64,000 bases of DNA from contig JAEZTB010000069.1 of the NCBI GenBank assembly GCA_023443745.1, positions 20,666 to 84,665 on the forward strand, written 5' to 3'. Below the pieces are notes generated by a model that had not been told where the DNA came from, did not search any database, and saw only the letters and a program-made list of their open reading frames with translations. A program made the translations under genes and the position numbers. The stretch is from Bacillota bacterium (GTDB lineage: Bacteria; Bacillota; Clostridia; DSM-8532). This document shows positions 59,407 through 64,000 of the stretch, in pieces (positions within the stretch are counted from its first letter, which is position 1; every line of letters begins with the position of its first letter).

Positions 59407-59790
59407 TCAGCACCCCTCGTCGTTATGTTTTTCTTCCTGCTGTTTAAGAGACTGTATAAAATCTATGTGCGCCCTTAATCTTTCTGGTGGCAAATCCTTT
59501 GCAGCATGAAACAATGATTTAAGATCCGGATTCTCAAAAATCTCCTGAGCTATCTCCCGAGTCTCCTCGTTCGTATAGTAATGTTCGCCGTCATTTTCGG
59601 TGTTGCCGGTCATAAGGTAATCTACTGTTACTCCCAGCGTTTCTGCAATTTTCTGCAACTTGTCCCCGCTTGGGGCGTTTTTATTGAATTTATTTATTGA
59701 ACTTCTGGCAAATCCCAATTCTTGCTCTAAGCGATTTATAGAATAACCTCTTACCTTAGCGGCATCTCTTATTTGTTCATATAATCCCAT
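59407..59790 (-). CDS. Prophage repressor (CI-like, XRE HTH)
   Basis: This 127-residue protein has an N-terminal XRE helix-turn-helix (SINRLEQELGFARSSINKFN, then KLQKIAETLGVTVDYLM) and a short C-terminal part without the LexA-type autocleavage Ala-Gly/Ser-Lys pair. It is divergent from the Cro-like gene and keeps the prophage silent, probably by binding the operators at 59812-59990. Confidence 0.88.
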   Translation of the reverse strand: MGLYEQIRDAAKVRGYSINRLEQELGFARSSINKFNKNAPSGDKLQKIAETLGVTVDYLMTGNTENDGEHYYTNEETREIAQEIFENPDLKSLFHAAKDLPPERLRAHIDFIQSLKQQEEKHNDEGC

Positions 59791-59811
59791 TTATAATACC
59801 TCAAAATTTTG

Positions 59812-59990
59812 CGCAATTAAGTATTGACATTCGCAAAATTTTATGTATAATAAAATTATGAGTTGCGCAAGATTTTGCGAATGTCATAGTTAAGGCGTAT
59901 TTATTTAATTGTTTGTTGGCGCTTTCAATTGTAGAATATTTTACGCAAAAAGTCAAGCTAAAATCATAAAATTTTACGCAACTATAAAAT
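59812..59990. promoter_or_regulatory. Phage switch region with repeated operators and promoter
   Basis: Several sites with the core TTTTGCGCAA or AAATTTTACGCAA occur: at about 59816 (TTTTGCGCAATT), 59831 (TCGCAAAATTTTA), 59863-59881 (TTGCGCAAGATTTTGCGAA, palindromic), 59939 (ATTTTACGCAA) and 59974 (AAATTTTACGCAA). A promoter TTGACA (59824-59829) and TATAAT (59846-59851) spaced by 16 bases lies among them, with an operator in its spacer. Confidence 0.75.
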
Positions 59991-60006
59991 TATAGGAGGT
60001 GAGATC

Positions 60007-60222
60007 TTGCTTTATGGCAATATAAAAGCTTTGTGCGATAAGCAAAAATTGTTAATTTCGCAGCTTGAAAGAGATTTGGAACTCCCGAGAAGCAGTATTT
60101 GTAAATGGGACAAGAATGAACCCGGCGTTTGGAGAGTGCAAAAAGTTGCGAAGCTACTAGGCGTAACCGTAGACAGCTTGTTAGAAGAAACAAAGGACAC
60201 ATTGAAAAGAGGAGGTAAGTGA
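60007..60222 (+). CDS. Cro-like HTH protein
   Basis: This 71-residue protein has an XRE HTH: QKLLISQLERDLELPRSSIC, then VQKVAKLLGVTVDSLL, and a short tail. It is read from TTG at 60007, with AGGAGGTGA 5-8 bases upstream. It is the first gene of the rightward early operon and likely acts as the second half of the CI/Cro switch. Confidence 0.8.
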   Translation: MLYGNIKALCDKQKLLISQLERDLELPRSSICKWDKNEPGVWRVQKVAKLLGVTVDSLLEETKDTLKRGGK

Positions 60223-60224
60223 GG

Positions 60225-60449
60225 ATGGTGAAAACTTACGAACCACTGTATACCGTTAAAGAGGTAGCCAAGGTTCTAAAAACCAATCCTGCAGGAGTCT
60301 ATGAGTTTATCAATCGCGGACAACTTCCGTGCTTGACCTTGGGATCTAAAAAGGTTCGGGGGACTGATCTCGAGAGATTTATCGAACAGTATCCAGTATC
60401 GAACCCCCAGAGAGGAGGTCTTTCATGCGGCAGTACTATGACAACTTAG
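60225..60449 (+). CDS. Helix-turn-helix (excisionase-type) protein
   Basis: This 74-residue protein has the MerR/excisionase-like winged-helix motif (LYTVKEVAKVLKTNPAGVYE, then FINRGQLPCLTLGSKKVRGT). The ATG at 60225 is preferred because GGAGG lies 9 bases upstream; GTG at 60219 is also in frame. It may be the Xis partner of the integrase or a transcription factor. It nearly touches the Cro-like gene. Confidence 0.75.
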   Translation: MVKTYEPLYTVKEVAKVLKTNPAGVYEFINRGQLPCLTLGSKKVRGTDLERFIEQYPVSNPQRGGLSCGSTMTT

Positions 60450-60574
60450 ACGATTACACCGACACCCGCCCATCGAAGTTGAAGGAGATTGCAAAGCGGA
60501 TTATGCCGGCAGTGATCTTTATAGGAAGCGTTGCTTTGATGTTTATGGTGGTTGGTGCGCTGGAGGTTATATGA
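60425..60574 (+). CDS. Small membrane protein of the phage early region
   Basis: This 49-residue protein (MRQYYDNLDDYTDTRPSKLK start) has one membrane helix near its end (PAVIFIGSVALMFMVVGALE). It overlaps the previous gene by 25 bases and has GAGAGGAGG upstream. I recognise no family. Confidence 0.5.
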   Translation: MRQYYDNLDDYTDTRPSKLKEIAKRIMPAVIFIGSVALMFMVVGALEVI

Positions 60575-60590
60575 GAGGAGGTGAGAGAAG

Positions 60591-60734
60591 ATGAATATTA
60601 AGGATTTTAAAACCTGTGAGCTGGTAGAAGAATTGAAGAAAAGGGAAGGTGTGGAAGCACATTGGGCGGAACCCTATAAGGACTTGACGGTTGATGTGAA
60701 TGGCCCCGCCATCGTGCTCGTAGTGACCGATTAG
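60591..60734 (+). CDS. BC1881-family small phage protein
   Basis: This 47-residue protein (MNIKDFKTCELVEELKKREG, then PAIVLVVTD) matches the BC1881 family of phage proteins, which has no known function. AGGAGGTGA lies before the ATG. It overlaps the stop of the KTSC gene on the other strand by 4 bases. Confidence 0.75.
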   Translation: MNIKDFKTCELVEELKKREGVEAHWAEPYKDLTVDVNGPAIVLVVTD

Positions 60735-60937
60735 CCTATCCTGGTGTCACCGTACCGACCTTTGATGTTTGCATGAAAGTATTTTCCATGCGAGGCAGCG
60801 CTCATTAAGGCATTGTAAATGCCAGCAGGTACATTGTAGTAAGCATATAATCCGCCTGAATTAAAACGGATATGTAATGTTGAACCTTCGTACCCAATGC
60901 TTGAAATATCAGAGGAACTAACAGATCTCATTTGCAT
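60731..60937 (-). CDS. KTSC-domain protein
   Basis: This 68-residue protein carries the KTSC domain (VSSSDISSIGYEGSTLHIRF, then YNVPAGIYNALMSAASHGKYF). The domain is common in phages and sometimes fused to lysyl-tRNA synthetases; the function is unknown. AAAGGAG on the minus strand precedes the ATG. It is the only minus-strand gene in the early region. Confidence 0.85.
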   Translation of the reverse strand: MQMRSVSSSDISSIGYEGSTLHIRFNSGGLYAYYNVPAGIYNALMSAASHGKYFHANIKGRYGDTRIG

Positions 60938-61033
60938 TTTATTTATCTCCTTTCTTTTGTATTCCAGATGGCGGTCTGGTAATTACAGTATAAGGAGAAT
61001 TGGAAGATATTACAAGAAAGAAGGTGAGAAATT

Positions 61034-61312
61034 ATGATGAAACCAGAGTTTGAAGATCGTATCGGACATTCGATCAGTGAGGAAGAGTATAGCACCGTTG
61101 AGTATGTCTACACCTGGTACCCAACGATTAGCGAAACAGAGGGCAAGGCTCAGATTGCAAAGCTTTACACAGACTTCGGTATGCCTCTTATTGAGGACAT
61201 GGTGGAGAGAGCAGGGAAGATGGAAAAGCTTGAGGGTGATTTGAGAAGAACTCAGGCACAACTTACCGCCATACAGGACAGAATCAAGATGCTAAGAGGT
61301 GATGAACCATGA
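61034..61312 (+). CDS. Phage hypothetical protein with coiled coil
   Basis: This 92-residue protein (MMKPEFEDRIGHSISEEEYS start) has a C-terminal helix of heptads (MEKLEGDLRRTQAQLTAIQD). It is frequent upstream of SbcC-like ATPase and recT genes in Clostridia phages. AAGAAGGTGAG precedes the ATG. Function unknown. Confidence 0.65.
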   Translation: MMKPEFEDRIGHSISEEEYSTVEYVYTWYPTISETEGKAQIAKLYTDFGMPLIEDMVERAGKMEKLEGDLRRTQAQLTAIQDRIKMLRGDEP

Positions 61313-61377
61313 GAGAAAGCTTTAAATGGTATAAAACAGAAACCCCAGCTGCGGGAACAGCTAGGGAATCAAGGTAA
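61309..61377 (+). CDS. Tiny coupled ORF (22 aa)
   Basis: The ATG at 61309 overlaps the preceding stop (ATGA), which allows coupled translation. The product would be MRESFKWYKTETPAAGTARE plus two residues. It has no recognisable family and may be chance. Confidence 0.25.
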   Translation: MRESFKWYKTETPAAGTARESR

Positions 61378-61432
61378 CTCGTAAACACTATTCATCCCTA
61401 TTATACATAGGGCATAGGAGGATTGCAAGAGA

Positions 61433-63355
61433 ATGAATCTGAGATTAAAGAAAATTTCTATCGAGAATTTCAAGGGAGTCACCCAATTAGTGATTGATTT
61501 CCATAATAGGACAACCATTTCCGGTCAGAACGCAACCGGAAAGACAACCATAATGGACGCCTTTACGTGGTTACTTTTCAATAAGGATAGCGAGGGAAAG
61601 GCTGATTTTAATATTCGTCCAAATAATCGCCAGGGAGAGCCTATAAACAATCTGGTTATTAAAGTATCTGCTGTATTGGAGGCGAGTGGGAAGGATATTC
61701 TGCTTTGTAAGACGCAGGAGCAGAACTGGGTTAAAAAGAGAGGTAGCGAGGTATCTCAGCTGCAGGGGAATATCAATAAGTATGAAATCAATGAAATCCC
61801 CAAGGCGGAAAAGGATTACAAAGCTTACATAGATGATTTGATGAATGAGGAATTGTTTAAGTTAATTACCAGTCCCCAGGCGTTCACATCGTTGAAGTGG
61901 AAAGACCAGAGAACGATTCTTTTAAAATTGGTCTCTGAGGTTACGGATCAGGATGTGATCTCCATTAATGAAAAGTTCTCTCCACTGTCTGAGATTTTGA
62001 AAGAGTTCTCTGTAGATGATTTGACAGCTAAAGCGAAGAAGGCGCTGAAAGAACTGAATAATAGGCAGGCGGAGCTTCCGGCCAGAATTGACGAAGCCAG
62101 CAAAGGATTGGTACAGGCTGATTTTGCGGAATGCGAGAACCAGAAAGCAGATCTGGAAAAACAAATTAATGATCTGGCAGAGCAGGAAAGCAGCGCATCA
62201 AAAGCCAGTGAGGCACTTACCCAGATTAACAATGCAATTATGCAAAAACAGTTTGATTTGGGGGATTTAAAGCGTAAAGCGAATGAAAAACTGATGAATC
62301 AGCGACGGGAAATTCAGCGGAAGATTGATGATGCCGGATATTCATTCTCGGATGCAATAAGAGAGTATGAGAAGACAGAACGGGAGATTAAACAAAAACA
62401 GGAACTTTTGGAGAGTAACCGGTCTTATAGAGAAGTATTGCTTAAAAATTATGAAGAAGTAAAGACCATGCAGGTAAATGAGGATACTCTATGCTGCCCG
62501 ATGTGTAAGCAGATGCTTCCGCCAGAGCAGAGAGAGACTAAGCTGGAGGAGTTTAAGTCCAATAAGCAAAAGAGCCTTTCTGACATTGTTAAGAATGGAA
62601 AACAGGTTGCGGCAAATATTGAGTCTTTTGAAAAAGAAATTACCGCGCTTAAAGAGAAACTGGAAACTTTCAAGGCCGACAAGGTTGAACAAAACAAGCG
62701 AAAGACAGCAGCCATGGAAGCGCTGGCCGCATTGCCACAGCAGGTTGAAGTATCTGACAGTCCGGAGTATCAGACTATTTCTGCAGAGATTGAAAAATTA
62801 GAAAAGCAGGCGCGGGAAATGGGAACTGGATCGGGGTATCTGAATCAGTTGAGACAGAAGAAACAGGATCTGGTTGCACAGCTTGACAGAGTTAAATCTA
62901 CGCTTACAGGGAAAGAGAACAATGAGAGAGTGCAGACACGCGTATCAGAACTGCTACAGGAACAGCGAACCACATCACAGCTGATTGCTGATCAGGAGAA
63001 AGAACTGTTTCTTCTGGAAGAATTCACAAAGGCGAAGATGGACCTGCTTTCTTCACGGATTAACTCAAAATTCAAGTTGGTCAATTTCCGTCTGTTTGAA
63101 AATCAGATCAATGGAGGATACAAGGAAACCTGTGAATGTATGGTAAACGGAGTTCCCTTCAGTTCCTTAAATGCAGGGCATAGAGTAGTTGCCGGGCTGG
63201 ATATTATTACAGCGCTACAGGAGATCTATGGCGTGACAGCACCTATCTTTATTGATAATGCAGAGTCTGTAAATGATTTTAATATTCCGGATATGGAAGG
63301 GCAGCTGATTCTCTTAAAAGTATCTATTAATAACACATTAAAAGTGGAGGCGTAA
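61433..63355 (+). CDS. SbcC/RecN-like AAA ATPase of the phage recombination module
   Basis: This 640-residue protein has an SMC-type head with Walker A GQNATGKTTIMDAFTW at about residue 31. Long coiled-coil arms carry a central zinc-hook-like CCPMCKQMLPPEQRE at about residue 351. A C-terminal head shows the HRVVAGLDII signature and Walker B APIFIDNAESV. It likely works with the RecT protein encoded next in phage recombination or replication. AGGAGG precedes the ATG. Confidence 0.88.
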   Translation: MNLRLKKISIENFKGVTQLVIDFHNRTTISGQNATGKTTIMDAFTWLLFNKDSEGKADFNIRPNNRQGEPINNLVIKVSAVLEASGKDILLCKTQEQNWVKKRGSEVSQLQGNINKYEINEIPKAEKDYKAYIDDLMNEELFKLITSPQAFTSLKWKDQRTILLKLVSEVTDQDVISINEKFSPLSEILKEFSVDDLTAKAKKALKELNNRQAELPARIDEASKGLVQADFAECENQKADLEKQINDLAEQESSASKASEALTQINNAIMQKQFDLGDLKRKANEKLMNQRREIQRKIDDAGYSFSDAIREYEKTEREIKQKQELLESNRSYREVLLKNYEEVKTMQVNEDTLCCPMCKQMLPPEQRETKLEEFKSNKQKSLSDIVKNGKQVAANIESFEKEITALKEKLETFKADKVEQNKRKTAAMEALAALPQQVEVSDSPEYQTISAEIEKLEKQAREMGTGSGYLNQLRQKKQDLVAQLDRVKSTLTGKENNERVQTRVSELLQEQRTTSQLIADQEKELFLLEEFTKAKMDLLSSRINSKFKLVNFRLFENQINGGYKETCECMVNGVPFSSLNAGHRVVAGLDIITALQEIYGVTAPIFIDNAESVNDFNIPDMEGQLILLKVSINNTLKVEA

Positions 63356-63357
63356 AG

Positions 63358-64000
63358 ATGGGAAATGAAGTCACAACGACACAGCCTAAAGGGATGGCTG
63401 GCTTTTTATCAAACGATAAGGTCAAAGCAAACATTCTGCAGGTGGTGGGTCAGAAGAATACAGCAAGATTTATTGCAAGCGTGGTATCTGCAGTACAGAA
63501 CACACCGGCTTTGCAGGAATGTAGCCATAACAGCATTTTAAGTGCAGCACTTCTGGGGGAGGCCTTGAATCTTTCTCCTAGTCCACAACTGGGACAGTTT
63601 TATATGGTTCCTTATAAGAAAAAGGATCGTAATGGCCAGGTGATTGCTGTTGATGCTCAGTTTCAGCTCGGTGCCAAAGGTTATAAACAGCTGGCAATGC
63701 GAACAGGACAGTACAAAGATTTGGATGTTATCTATATCCGTCAGGGTGAGTACCTGGGGCGTGATCGATCAACGGGAAAGCATAAGTTTGAATTTATTGA
63801 AGATGATGCAATCAGAGAGGAGCTGCCAGTTATCGGATATCTGGCATACTTTGAACTCCTAAACGGTTTCAGAAAAGAGATCTTCTGGACCAGAACCAAG
63901 ATGGAGAAACATGCAGACCAGTATTCACAGGCCTTTAATCTCAGTGATTTCCACTTGCTCCAGGAAGGGAAGATCCCTAAAAAGGATCTTTGGAAGTACT
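63358..64000 (+). CDS. recT: RecT-family single-strand annealing protein, cut by window end
   Basis: The 214 visible residues (MGNEVTTTQPKGMAGFLSND start) show the RecT core: FIASVVSAVQNTPALQECS, LGEALNLSPSPQLGQFYMVP and DAQFQLGAKGYKQLAMRTGQ. RecT anneals single strands during phage recombination. It starts 2 bases after the ATPase gene. The C-terminus lies outside the window. Confidence 0.92.
   Translation, partial: MGNEVTTTQPKGMAGFLSNDKVKANILQVVGQKNTARFIASVVSAVQNTPALQECSHNSILSAALLGEALNLSPSPQLGQFYMVPYKKKDRNGQVIAVDAQFQLGAKGYKQLAMRTGQYKDLDVIYIRQGEYLGRDRSTGKHKFEFIEDDAIREELPVIGYLAYFELLNGFRKEIFWTRTKMEKHADQYSQAFNLSDFHLLQEGKIPKKDLWKY

Noticed and set aside
1..64000. CRISPR array, tRNA or rRNA genes
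   Set aside because: Reading both strands I found no regularly spaced repeats and no tRNA- or rRNA-like sequence.

Overview
The window reads as a Clostridia (Firmicutes) genome segment, most likely a gut Lachnospiraceae-type bacterium. The signs are strong AGGAGG ribosome-binding sites, frequent TTG/GTG starts, a Tn1549-like conjugation module and Gram-positive resistance genes. It is almost entirely mobile DNA. The species cannot be fixed from the sequence. All family assignments are from reading motifs by eye; no database search was run.

Region 1 (1-15.07 kb) is the GC-richer conjugation backbone of a Tn1549-type integrative and conjugative element (ICE). In order it holds a VirB6/TrbL-like tail, a broken cytosine methyltransferase, PrgI-like and VirB4 proteins, an amidoligase plus gamma-glutamylcyclotransferase pair, an M23 peptidase, DUF3846 and DUF6103-like proteins, a probable oriT with repeats, a ribbon-helix-helix accessory protein, a relaxase with Sel1 repeats, a DUF3991/TOPRIM protein, VirD4 and a small HTH protein. 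An AbiH-type defence gene sits in reverse orientation inside this backbone.

Region 2 (15.2-43.5 kb) is AT-richer resistance and transport cargo built from modules. These are TetR/glycosyltransferase/MFS; a tetracycline ribosomal-protection gene with its attenuator leader, followed by an MFS pump; a broken ant(6), then divergent sat4 and aph(3')-III; an NTF2-like protein; TetR/rifampicin phosphotransferase/MFS; PadR/two DUF1048/ABC exporter; and a two-component system with a divergent operon. That operon combines a sugar-type ABC importer with an HlyD-like adaptor and a MacB-like membrane protein. Degenerate cell-wall-binding fragments lie at three module junctions. A block holding such a fragment, a class-I c-di-GMP riboswitch and a sigma-like gene occurs twice, and a second repeat pair (about 290 bp) flanks another stretch.

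Region 3 (44.5-57.7 kb) is the recombination and defence end. It has a structured-looking non-coding stretch, a PemK/MazF-like toxin, a SHOCT protein, three large serine-recombinase ORFs (the middle one without a catalytic domain) plus a recombinase stub, two accessory genes and a complete qatABCD anti-phage operon. The 3' tail of an rlmD/rumA-type rRNA methyltransferase gene follows, probably marking an attachment site.

Region 4 (57.7-64 kb) is the start of a second element, a prophage. It has a tyrosine integrase, a repressor/Cro-type switch with repeated operators, a small HTH/excisionase-like gene, small phage genes, an SbcC-like AAA ATPase and a RecT recombinase cut by the window edge.

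The genes together suggest an ICE that transfers by a VirB4/VirD4 machine, integrates with serine recombinases, and carries multidrug resistance plus at least two phage-defence systems (AbiH and Qat). The least explained parts are the hybrid importer/exporter operon with its two-component system, the duplicated c-di-GMP riboswitch/sigma blocks, the 44.6-45.17 kb non-coding region, and the genes directly upstream of qat.
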